Source: Tetrastigma voinierianum (taxonomy: Eukaryota; Streptophyta; Magnoliopsida; Vitales; Vitaceae). From it: DNA of 64,000 nucleotides. Made by a program: the position numbers and the translations under genes. This document shows, piece after piece, positions 54,813-64,000 of this stretch. The stretch lies in NCBI GenBank assembly GCA_016808115.1, contig JAEQBH010003945.1, forward strand, positions 1 to 64,000. The letters are read 5' to 3'. Position 1 is the first letter of the stretch. Every line of letters starts with the position of its first letter. Below the pieces are notes generated by a model. It was not told where the DNA came from, ran no database searches, and saw only the letters and a list, made by a program, of their open reading frames with translations.

Positions 54813-57011
54813 TGTGACGCCCCAAAACCTGGGGGTTCGTTGACAATCCATCAACTCGCGGAATACATGTAGCCATTGAGTGTCTCAATGCCACAAAATG
54901 AGTGTCTCTCTACCCGAGACTCAAACATAAGTAAAAATGGTCACATTGGGCCCATACATCCATACTCACCAAAATATAACCAACTATACTACAATAGTTT
55001 AAAGGTTATTCACACTCCTATACAAACATGCATAAATCAGAATGTTTCATACATGTTTTACAAAAAGATAAAATCAAAGTCATGTCAGCTTTCTTCTCAA
55101 AAGCGGCCATGTCTAGTGGCGTAGTCTTCCTCGCTCTCCTTGTACTGAAAGAGGGGATCCCACTGACGGGGTGGCTTGATGCCCGAGTAGTTGAATTTTC
55201 CTCTGAGGGCTACTCCCTGCACCTAAAATCTCATGCAATAGCACAACAACCATACTCATTCCATACAAATTTACAATTTTGCTCATGGATGGTTATATCA
55301 TGCATGAGATGGGGCCCCATGATATACCGGGGTCGGCCAAATATTTTCCACACGTACCATGCAGGTGTGAAAATAGTCATTGGTGTTCCACCTAGTGACT
55401 CCTTTCGTTGGACCGACCTCAATACACATTTGATCGTTGTCAAATTCCGTGTGTTTATTTATTTTATTGGCCCGTCTTTTTTGGGGGTGCGCGAGGATGT
55501 ACGCCTTCCAACTTTATGGACTTTCAGTCCCGGGAGATCTGTAATAACCACATGAATTTGGGACTTTCACCTGAGGGGATCTACCCTAGCAGCAAGCCCA
55601 GCACATGTAGAATTTTTATTAATTATTTCTTTGTTTCCAATTATGGGCCGAAGTGAATTCTCAACCTTGGGCGTTGCATTACTATTTCGAGCCCATCACA
55701 CCATTCACGAAAGATGGTGAATTGACATCTAATTCTCCCACGCCCGACTCAATACGATCTGCATTACCTATGAATAGGGTGGCAATTAAATGTTAATGGA
55801 TCGTGTTAGGTAATCGTGTCCATTATGGATACGTGTCAACATTCGCCAACCCAAACGGCATAGACAATATTAATGTCATATTAGTAACCCCACAATTGAC
55901 CCATTTTTATTATTCGTGTTAAGGCGAGTCCCATTTCTGAGAATATGACTCATTTAATTGATTATTTAAAATAATAAAATTTATAATTAATCATCCATGC
56001 ATATTAACACAAATAACCTAATAAATTTAACATTTTTATTAATTTTATTATTTAGAATTCTATTAGGGTTATAATTAATAATTCATTTTTTAAACACGAA
56101 TAACATTAAATAGGTTAATTAATTAATATAATAATTAAATGGAATTGATTTAGGTCAAATTAGAGTGAGCAGTCTTTGAATATGACCCCATTGTCGCGAT
56201 GTTGAATGGGTCAACACCAGAGGCCATGACCCAACACGATTATCTCAACTCAAACCCACTTAAAAGCTTGATGTTGGGTTAGGTATCAGGTCAATTTTTT
56301 TTTTGTCAGCCCTACCTATGAATGCAATCATGCCAATTCATATATTCAATTCTCATGGTTCATACGCAATTATACTTCATTAATTCAAAACAATCATGTT
56401 AACACAATAAATTTGGCATCATCGACAATCTCATTCTCCACATTAAACATGCTATTCATATCAAGTAATAACATGCAAACAATTTCACATGGACAATTTC
56501 AGTCCAAAATCAGTTATGGACTGTTTTAAGCGATCCCAAATCAAATACGTGGGAGTACATGTCAGGGCCGTCCCTGTCAGTGTTCGGTCCCATTTCTTTG
56601 GGATTGAAATAGGCCGTTCTCGGCCTCATAACTCCCAAACCCATTTTTCATGGCTTTTTAGACAAGAATAACCAAGTAGGAGAACACCCCTACCTCTTGG
56701 AGTTTGTCGAAACTCCACAACTCCGGTCTCTATGCGAAGCCCTTGCAGTGAGGATGAACTCTTCTTCTTGCTCACTTTGAAAACCATGATCAGTCTTCAA
56801 ATCAGGAGGAATGTGGTGTCTCTCTCAAAACTCTCTCTTTTTCTTCCTTTTTTCTGTTCCTCTCACTCTCTCCTCCTCCGCTCACAGTTTGGTCAAGTTG
56901 GGCCAAGTGGGAGAGTACTTCTTGCCATATGTCAGCTTATCATTGGCTCATTTGGATTACCTTATCCCTTTATCCATCTACTTTAGATTTCCATCCAATT
57001 CCATGGTGCCA
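54813..57011 (-). mobile_element. Gypsy-type LTR G (minus strand), inserted in the pararetrovirus, cut by H
   Basis: Starts TGTGACGCCCCAAAACC, the family LTR end read in reverse. It carries the AAAGCGGCC.TGTCTAGTGG-like segment of the B and F LTRs near 55100, and the hairpin GTAGGAGAACACCCCTAC at 56676-56693 with CTTGGAGTTTGTCGAAACTCC after it. It stops at 57011 where H begins, so its other end and any internal region lie beyond the window. The 175-codon plus-strand frame at 55028-55555 lies inside and is not a gene. A 540-bp hAT-type miniature element sits at 55775-56314. Confidence 0.75.
55767..56322. mobile_element. Non-autonomous hAT-type miniature element with 8-bp target duplication
   Basis: The element at 55775-56314 starts TAGGGTGGCAATTAAA, and its other end read in reverse is TAGGGCTGACAAAAA, so the terminal repeats share TAGGG.TG.CAA. 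CCTATGAA flanks it exactly at 55767-55774 and 56315-56322. An 8-bp duplication and TAGGG-type ends are hAT hallmarks. The inside is A+T-rich with GACCCAAC/GTTGGGT pieces and no coding signal. Confidence 0.88.
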
Positions 57012-57433
57012 TGTAACACCCCAAAATATACCCTAGCAGTTTTTGAACATGTTTAGGGTATAAAATAAGTTAAAATTGTATTCGTTCGAAAAAAATGACA
57101 TTTTTATGAAAAAAAGGGCAAAATGGTAATTTTTTCTCTCTAAAAAATTTCTAGATCTCGAATGATGAAAAGGACATCACCGTTGGAATGATAAATCTGA
57201 TCACTATACAAATTTCGTTGAATTCAAAACGGTCGGATTTTAAGCGAATTTCCAAGAAGGCGGCGTCGGGTGAACCACAGCTTGGGATTTTTAAGAAGAA
57301 ATATCAAAAAATGTCAAATAGTTAAAAGAATGTCTATTAAAAGTAAATAGAACTGAAACCAGAGCCGAAATAAATTGTTTGAATCTGAAATGGGCCAGGA
57401 AGGTTAAAGGGCATAATAGGCCCCACCTTAAGC

Positions 57434-57446
57434 TTATATATATATA
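57434..57446 (+). promoter_or_regulatory. TATA box of the H 5' LTR
   Basis: TATATATATATAG in the context AAGCTTATATATATATAGATGAG, repeated in the 3' LTR at about 62203-62214. A GA-rich leader (GAGAGAGAGCTCCGTGAGAG) starts about 40 bases downstream, consistent with the transcription start lying between them. Confidence 0.7.
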
Positions 57447-57807
57447 GATGAGAGGAGGAGAAAAATTTTTGGGGGGCAGCCGTGAGAGAGAGCTCCGTGA
57501 GAGAAGATAAATTTTTATTTTATTTTCTAGCCGGCTTCTTCTTGATATATGTAGTTTCGGCCAGTCGGAATTCGTTTAGGCCAAAGAGCGAAGTTCATCC
57601 ACTGGAAACAAAGACTCACAGCGTGAGTACCAAAAACATGGGATTTAGCCGAGAATTCAAGTAAGTTAGGAAAATCTAGAAGTTTGGTATTTTTTCTCAA
57701 ATCACGACGTCTGAGAGTCAGAATTGGTGGGACCAAGAGACAAAGTGATCCACCTTCCGAGCTACGCGTGGGTACCAAAATCTTTGAGTTTCGTCAAACT
57801 CCACAAG

Positions 57808-57824
57808 GTAAGGAATTTCCCTAC
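57808..57824 (+). promoter_or_regulatory. Splice-donor-like hairpin in the H 5' LTR
   Basis: CACAAG followed by GTAAGGAATTTCCCTAC, preceded by GAGTTTCGTCAAACTC. The AG|GTAAGG is close to a consensus 5' splice site. The same arrangement is at 62568-62584. Confidence 0.55.
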
Positions 57825-58999
57825 TTGAAATAAAAAGCCATGTAATGGCATAAGTTGTTTTCGGGGCCGTAATAGGCCGTGTGATTTAATCCCAAAATTT
57901 TGGGGACTGAATATTGGAACTTTTTGGGACTGGCTTTTGGGCAGTCCCGAACTGTATTGAATGATATAAATTTGATAAAGAATAAGAATATATATGACTA
58001 GATAATATTATATGAATATGGGAATATATGAGATGAATATATGATAAGTACATGAGATTAGGAAGTATACGATTAGACAAAACATGCTAGAAATGCACAA
58101 ATGATAGGAAAATAGTTATATGTATGGAAAGTATAGAATGAGTATGATTTTGGTATTGATTGTAGGATGGTTTTATGCCGTGTTTTTGGCATGTTTGGTC
58201 TATGTTAAGTGGCATGTTTGGGAGGATAATGTGGCCGGTGGATGAGGCTATTCTGGGATGGTTTGGGTCAAAAGGCGGCGTGTACCGGGCTTCAAGGGCT
58301 CTACGGCACCTTAAGGGCGTGGAAGCCACGCTGTAGCGTGGCTGGGTGCATTCTCGGGTACGCTATGGCGTGGGATTCCCGCATATAGCGTAGCCCCACA
58401 CAATATCAGCCCTCCAACCGGACGACTATAGCTGGTAAACTCCGTTTTAGGTGTTCTTGGACTCTATGGAAAGCTATTTGAGTCTAGAATCCATCCATAT
58501 AGCTTGATACAATCTTGGAGCTTATAATAAGTCCGAAAATGACAAAGACAGTGGCTACTGCTGCTGCTGCGGGTGCTGCAAGTTGCTGATTTTTCTTCTG
58601 GCTTTTTAATGTAAGACCAACTTCTTAGATTGGAACTCCGTTTTGGGTGTTGATGGACTCTATGAGCTCATTGAGTCTAGAATCTAACCATATATGATAT
58701 TTAATGGCATTAAGAGTATCCCACATCCCTGAAAATTTGATTGTTGTACCAAGTGTACTAATAGCTTAGTTAAAGTCAATTGGAATACATGATAAGAAAA
58801 GAGATAGATATAACCAAGAAATAGCAATATACGTAGATTTGATATGTAGAGGAGTATAGAAGAAAAGAATAAAATGATAAGTTCAGAGAACACGTATAAT
58901 TGTATGACTGCTTAAGACCAGATCTTGAATGACAAGACATATCTAATCGATTACTTGACACACACTGCTAGTGATCTGGGCGACCACAGTACATCCAGC

Positions 59000-59185
59000 A
59001 GCTGTACGTATGAGTATGCCCGGTACTCTCGATTAGTGCGGCGGCACTCTCGGCCAGTGCTTGGCACGTGGTATGGTACTCTGTGAATTAGCCGGCACTC
59101 TGTCATGATTAGTGCCCGGTACTCTGTTGAGTGCTCTGGCACTCCTGTCTGATTAGTCCTCTGACCTCCTGTTCGATGCCCGGTA
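59000..59185 (+). repeat. Palindromic minisatellite, GAGTGC/GCACTC type
   Basis: Recurring short palindromes such as GAGTGCTCTGGCACTC and AGTGCTTGGCAC, interspersed with CCCGGTACTCT. The related field in the 3' LTR is at about 63705-63940. Confidence 0.75.
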
Positions 59186-59349
59186 CTCCTCTTAGATCTT
59201 TATGGCGCCTCCGATCTTGTATTAATACTTTAGGTACTTATTGTGCTGCGTCCTACTCACTTCTTATGATCGGTCTGGTAGTCAAACAGTTATATGATAA
59301 GACTCTGAATAAAGAATAAGAGTAAAGATCTTAATGTACCCATGTACCT

Positions 59350-60130
59350 GTTCTGTAGTACCTACGAGTACTTTTATATAAGTAAAATCTCTGTAGTACC
59401 TATGGGTACTTCCGTATCGGTAATATAAGCATAAGTTCTGTAGTACCTACGGGTACTTCTGTATCTGATTAATTTCTATAGTACCTATGGGTACCTCTTT
59501 ATAAGCTCCGGATAAGGATAAACTCAATAGTACCTACGGGTACCCTCGTATGAGTATAAGTTAGCAGTACCTACGGGTACTTTTAATTAAATATAAGTTT
59601 GATATAAGCATAAGTATGTGTCTTTTAGGACATTTGAACAAGTAGTACTTACCAGTACTTCCGTCTAAGAATAAGTTTCGCAATACCAGTATACGTTCCG
59701 TAATATCTCTGTAGTACCTACGGGTACCTCCGAACAAGTGTAACTCTGAATATGATTAAGATATAAGCAGAGTAAAAATTTATTTTCTTTGGATATGTTC
59801 TGAATCTGTATGAATCCGGTATATGTATCTGTTGTGATCTGTACTTGCTATGGACTAATGTCCGTAACTAATATGTATCTGCATAAGTCTGATCTGGCCT
59901 TGTATGTATTATGACTCTGATCTGTTCCGACTTATAGTACCTACAGGTACTTCCGTACACATAGAAGCTCTATAACTCATATAAGAGATTTGATAAGTAT
60001 ATGTCTATGATAAGGACAAGTACGTGTATAAGTATTCCTGTATAAGTATATGAATCTGATATAAGTACAAATATGTGCCCTTCGGGAGATATAAAGTCGA
60101 TGTACCTATAGGGTACCTCATTATAATGAA
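59350..60130 (+). repeat. Palindromic minisatellite, GTACCTACGGGTAC type
   Basis: At least ten copies of AGTACCTACGGGTACTT-like units, for example near 59359, 59396, 59443, 59481, 59527, 59566, 59713, 59937 and 60100, spaced about 35-50 bases in the dense part. Each unit is an inverted repeat (GTACC/GGTAC arms). Spacers are A+T-rich with TATAAGTATAAG pieces. Confidence 0.88.
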
Positions 60131-60860
60131 TCTATGTAATTTTAAAGGGTACTTTTGTACGAGAATAAACTCATTATAAGATCTGAAATACGAGAATAAT
60201 AAGTTGCAGTGTAAGATCTGTAAGACAAGAATAAGCTCTGTAATACAAGTATTAGATTCGCAAAACACGGATATGCTCCGTAGTACAAGTATAAGTTCTC
60301 TGATTACCCTCTGGTACTTCGATGAGTCTAAGCTCTGTAACTCCCTCACAGGAGAGATCTAGATAGAGTATCGGTCGACATAAGTTCAAGTTAGATGTCC
60401 TTTGGAATCTGAATAATTATAGGTCAGAGACAAGTATCGGTATAAGTCTAGAAATATATGTCCTTTAGGAGATGCACGAATAAGTATATGTCGATACAAA
60501 GCATAAATATGTGTCCCTACGGGAAATGAGTATAAGTATATGTATAAGTTCAGTACCGTAAATAAGGAATCTGAATAAATCTGTGTCCTACGGGAGATCG
60601 GAATAGAATAGATTAGCGTTCATGAGTGTAAGATGCGAGTAAGTATAAGATCAAGGAATGTTATAAGTATAAGTTCGAATAATAAGAATAAATCTGTATA
60701 GGTATAAGATTAAGTACTATAAGTATAAGTTTAGAATAAGAATAAATTACGCTATAAATGTAAGTTACGAGTAAGTATAAGATGAAGTACAGTATAAGCC
60801 ACGTGATCACGTCTGAGTAATAAGCTGTAACTCCGATGGGAGATCTGAACCAAACATAAG
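60060..60860 (+). repeat. Minisatellite with TGTGTCCTACGGGAGAT and TATAAGTATAAG units
   Basis: Repeats near 60073, 60462, 60511, 60582 and 60835 of the type TGTCC(C/T)(T)ACGGGAGAT, separated by many TAAGTATAAG segments. It continues the repeat field of the H LTR. Confidence 0.75.
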
Positions 60861-61316
60861 TCTGTATAAGCATAGTAATTATATAGTTCTTATATAAATG
60901 CATGAAAATTTGATATATGTTATTGTTTATGCTTTAAATGTGTAAATATGAACATATGTTTCCTTTAAGCGTAAAAAACATGCAGTTTTAATCCGTGTAG
61001 GTACGGGAGATGGCGTCTGAGCTTCCGCCACAGTGGGCTAGCACACTGAAGAACGAGGGGTTCATCACGAGTATGTTCCGTGCTGATTTGTAAATGTAAA
61101 GTGCGATTTGTATGTATAAATGGGACTCAGTATATGTGTATAGAATTTGATGGACACCATTCCGGTGGTAGTTCTTTTGTATATGTAAATGATATTTTGA
61201 TTCTGTTATATGTTCAGCTTTGAGGAAAAAACTGAGGTAAAGTCCTGAGTATCACGGTCTCTTTTGAACTCGGTTCGGATCCGCCAATCAGGTCGGACCG
61301 GGAATCGAGGTGTGAC

Positions 61317-61337
61317 CGGTTATTAAAGCCTAGGTTG
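61317..61337 (+). other. Primer-binding site of H (tRNA-iMet-like)
   Basis: CGGTTATTAAAGCCTAGGTTGG resembles the chromovirus site TTGGTATCAGAGCCTAGGTT, with four or five differences; the trailing AGCCTAGGTT is exact. Confidence 0.65.
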
Positions 61338-61755
61338 GCGTTTACGGAAGAGTGTTCGATTAGGATGTACCTACATAGTAATGTGTTGGCCTAATGGATT
61401 ATCGCATCTGTATATTGACTAGAAGGAATAAGTACTAATCCGGGTTTTGAAAGATTAGGACAGGTGATTAAGTGAGCCTTGGGCTCAAGTGAGGATATAC
61501 GAGATTTGGAAACAAATGAGAGTAAATGCTCAGAAAGATGATGTCAAGTTACAAGAGATAGTTCAGTTAGTCAGTATTGGAGACAAGACTAATTATGCCA
61601 TTGATGAAAGTGGAAGTTGTTGTACAAGAATAGAGTATGTGTATCGAATGATATAGATTGGAGAAAAAAGATATTATACGGGAACTAGAATTGAACTTGA
61701 AGGCATATTACTCTCAGCATTTCAGTTTAGAAAATTTCGAGGACGAAATTTATAT
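61338..61755 (+). pseudogene. Internal remnant of H: RNase H-integrase junction
   Basis: Within only about 420 bases a plus-strand reading near 61565-61650 gives IVQLVSIGDKTNYAIDESGS then CCTRIEYVYRM. This resembles the region before the integrase zinc finger of Tekay/Del elements, where a (F).(I)DxDG.L(R)(F)..R(I/V)(C)VP pattern occurs. Near 61720-61755 a short tail reads RKFRGRNLY or, in another frame, ENFEDEIYI just before the purine tract. Everything else of gag and pol is missing. Most likely an internal deletion derivative. Confidence 0.6.
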
Positions 61756-61771
61756 TAAGGGGGGGGAGAAT
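61756..61771 (+). other. Polypurine tract of H
   Basis: AAGGGGGGGGAGAA directly before TGTAACACCCC of the 3' LTR. Confidence 0.9.
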
Positions 61772-64000
61772 TGTAACACCCCAAAATATACCCTAGCAGT
61801 TTTCGAACATGTTTAGGGTATAAAATAAGTTAAAATTGTATTCGTTCGAGAAAAATGACATTTTTATGAAAATGGCAAAATGGTAATTTATTAAACTTTG
61901 GAAAATTCTGTAAATTTCTAGATCTCGGATGACAAAACGGACATCACCGTTGGAATCGTCTCGAAATCTAGTCACTCCATCGGCTCGTTGAATTCCGAAG
62001 CGAGTGAATTTTCTGCGAATTTCAAGAAGACGGGCGTCGAGGGTGAACCCTGAAAACAGGATTTTTAGAAAAATCTCGAAAAATGTCAAATAGTTAAAGA
62101 ATGCCTATTTAAGATAAATAGAACTGAAAGCTAGGAGCGAAATAGATTGTTTGAGTGAAGTAGACGAGGAGAGGGACAAGGGCATGGGCCCCACCTTAAG
62201 CTTATATATATATAGATGAGAGGAGGAGCAGAATTTTTGGGGGGGCAGCCATGAGAGAGAGCTCCGTGAGAGAAGATAAATTTTTATTTTTATTTTCTTC
62301 GCTTCTCTCTTCGATATATGTAGTTGGCCAGTCGAGGTCGTCAGGCCCAGAAGCAGTTCATCCGGCTCGACCCGAGAGCTGCGTGTGGTACCAAAAACAT
62401 GGGATTTCGCGAGAATTCAAGTAAGTTCGGAAAATCCTAAGTTTGGTGTTTTCTCGGTCTATGCGTTACGGCGGTCGAGGTGGTCGGACAGAGACAAAAT
62501 TTGATCCGCATGTTTTTCGAGCTCACGGTAGGTCGCAAAATCTTGGAGTTTCGTCAAACTCCACGAGGTAAGGAAATTTCCTACTTGAAATAAAAAGTCA
62601 TGTAATGGCATAGGTTGTTTTCAGGGCCATAATAGGCCGTGTGATTTAATCCCAAACTTTTTGGGGACTGAATATTGGAACTTTTTGGAATTGGCTTTTG
62701 GGCAGTCCCGAACTATATTGAATGATATAAATTTGATAAAGAATAAGAATATATATGACTAGATAATATTATATGAATATGGGAATATATGAGATGAATA
62801 TATGATAGAAATACATGAGATTAGGAAGTATACGATTAGACAAAACATGCTAGAAATGCACAAATGATAGGAAAATAGTTACATCATATGGAAGGATATA
62901 GAATGAGTATGATTTGAGTATTGATTGTAGGATGGTTTTATCTGTGTTTTTGGCATGTTTGGTACCATGTTAAGTGGCATGTTTTGGGAGGGATAATGGT
63001 CGGTGGACAAGGCTGTTTGGGGATGGTTTAGGTCGAGCGTACCAGTGCGAGGAGCTCCTGCGGCACGCCAGCCGGGCGTCAAACCTGGCCAGGCGTGGCT
63101 GGGTGCATTCTTAGAGGATGCCGACATGGCGTGGGATTCCACCTTATGACGTAGCCCTGCACAATGTCAACCTCACGACTTCGGACGACCATAGCTGGCA
63201 AAATTAGGAACTCCAAGTTTGTGTTCTTGGACTCTATGGAAAGCCCTTTGAGTCTGATCCATCCATATATAACTTGATACAATCTTGAGCTTATAATAAG
63301 TCAAAATGACAAAATACAGTGGCTGCTGCTGCTCTTATCTCTTCACGATTGCCTGATTCTTGATTTCTTCTGGAAACACCGTAAACAACTGGCCGTTAAG
63401 GGCACCGTTTTTGGGTGTTCTTGGACTCTATGGAAAGCTCATTGAGTCTAGAATCTAACCATATATATTTAATCTGGCATTAGGTATCACATCAAAGATT
63501 GATTGTTGTACCAAGTGTACTAATAGCTTGGTTAAAGTCAATTGGAATACATGATAAGAAAAGAGATAGATATAACCAAGAAATAGCAATATATGTAGAT
63601 TTGATATGTAGAGGAGTATAGAAGAAAAGAATAAAATGATAAGTTCAGAGAACACGTATAATTGTATGACTGCCTAAGATCGGATCTTGAATGACAAGAC
63701 ATATCTTATCAGTGCTTCGGCACTCCTGCTAGTGCTACGGCATACATTGCGTGGGCAGAATGTATAGTACTTTGGCCTCCCGATTGAAGTACTGGCACTC
63801 TCGGGCGAGGTGGCAGGCGCCAAGCCTTTGGTACTCTGAGTGCTTCGGCACTCACATCTGATTAGTGCCCGGTACTCACAATTGAGTCTCTTGGCACTCA
63901 TGTCTGATTAGTGCTCGGCACTCTGTTCGATGCCCGGTACTCTGCTTCGGTGCTCACCTCGATCTTGTATTGTATCTTAGTGCATTGTCTTTGCAGTTCT
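61772..64000 (+). repeat. 3' LTR of element H, first 2.2 kb
   Basis: Aligns with 57012-59240. Stretches at 62715-62880 and 63520-63670 are almost identical to 57955-58125 and 58765-58920, while CG-rich stretches between them differ strongly. TATA box near 62203-62214, donor-like hairpin at 62568-62584. Continues outside the window. Confidence 0.9.
63705..63940 (+). repeat. Palindromic minisatellite, AGTGCTTCGGCACT type (3' LTR copy)
   Basis: Repeated AGTGCTTCGGCACT and GTGCCCGGTACTC pieces, richer than in the 5' LTR field at 59000-59185. Confidence 0.8.

Larger units (their letters stand above)
57012..61316 (+). repeat. 5' LTR of element H
   Basis: Starts TGTAACACCCCAAAATATACC. The first 2.2 kb aligns with 61772-64000. 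The end is placed at GAGGTGTGAC near 61316 because a primer-like site follows; the second half has no partner inside the window, so the end rests on that site. It contains a TATA box, splice-donor-like hairpin, and several palindromic minisatellite fields. Confidence 0.8.
57012..64000 (+). mobile_element. Non-autonomous gypsy-type LTR retrotransposon H with 4.3 kb LTR (right end outside window)
   Basis: 5' LTR 57012-61316, primer site, about 455 bases of internal sequence, purine tract and the first 2.2 kb of the 3' LTR. The internal part keeps only a remnant of the RNase H-integrase junction, so the element cannot encode its own enzymes. LTR length and primer site fit the Tekay/Del chromovirus group (inferred). 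The 5' LTR is fused directly to the truncated end of LTR G. Confidence 0.85.

Noticed and set aside
55028..55555. A 175-codon plus-strand frame
   Set aside because: It lies antisense in the G LTR, which is alignable in part with the B and F LTRs; no protein family features.
57482..57778. Short frames near the H promoter as a host gene
   Set aside because: They lie in the LTR leader and are not conserved in the paired LTR.
59350..60130. Regularly spaced palindromic repeats resembling a CRISPR array
   Set aside because: Plant nuclear DNA inside an LTR. Repeats vary, spacing is irregular, spacers are similar to each other, and no cas genes are present.
1..64000. tRNA, rRNA or other structural RNA genes
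   Set aside because: No cloverleaf with A and B box spacing and no rRNA-like stretch was recognised; tRNA-like pieces are the primer-binding sites only.

Overview
The window is plant nuclear heterochromatin. I found no intact host gene. Almost every base belongs to a decayed or nested transposable element or to an endogenous plant pararetrovirus. Chromodomain-type Ty3/gypsy elements with 1.7-4.3 kb LTRs, a Ty1/copia element, plant-type hAT sequences and a Caulimoviridae-like integrant together point to a flowering plant; the species cannot be read from the sequence.

Layout. (1) 1-18946: a hAT transposase gene on the minus strand is broken into three pieces (1-515, 9896-10409, 17322-18257). 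A Ty3/gypsy element (A, 516-9895, plus strand, target duplication AACTA) and a Ty1/copia element (10410-17321, minus strand) sit inside it. (2) 18947-33885: a second copy of the same gypsy family, on the minus strand (B on the left, C on the right), is split inside gag by a non-autonomous LTR element D (24378-30904) that carries one extra partial LTR. (3) 33886-34725: a short stretch of unassigned, non-repetitive-looking DNA with two overlapping minus-strand reading frames. (4) 34726-54812: one A-rich pararetrovirus integrant in three pieces. It is interrupted by a solo LTR (E1) that itself contains a second probable solo LTR (E2), and by a complete gypsy copy F (42761-52341, perfect target duplication ATAAA). 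(5) 54813-64000: a gypsy-type LTR (G) contains a 540-bp hAT-type miniature element with an 8-bp target duplication, and is cut at 57012 by element H. H has a 4.3 kb LTR and only about 455 bp of internal sequence, and it runs off the end of the window.

How the pieces relate. The nesting gives relative ages: hAT before A and copia; B/C before D; pararetrovirus before E1, F and G; E1 before E2; G before H. The gypsy copies A, B/C and F share one layout: a tRNA-iMet-like primer site, a conserved leader hairpin, a CpG-rich leader block, gag, protease, RT, RNase H, integrase with chromodomain-like tail, then a purine tract. The LTRs of A, B/C, F, G and H share a start-of-LTR block and a pair of hairpins that ends in a splice-donor-like GGTAAGG/GGTAGGG.

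Caution on decay: the two LTRs of H and of F are nearly identical in CG-poor stretches and very different in CG-containing stretches, with many short indels. Part of the apparent frameshift load may therefore be sequencing error at methylated cytosines rather than true mutation. Most domain borders are approximate because the frames change often.
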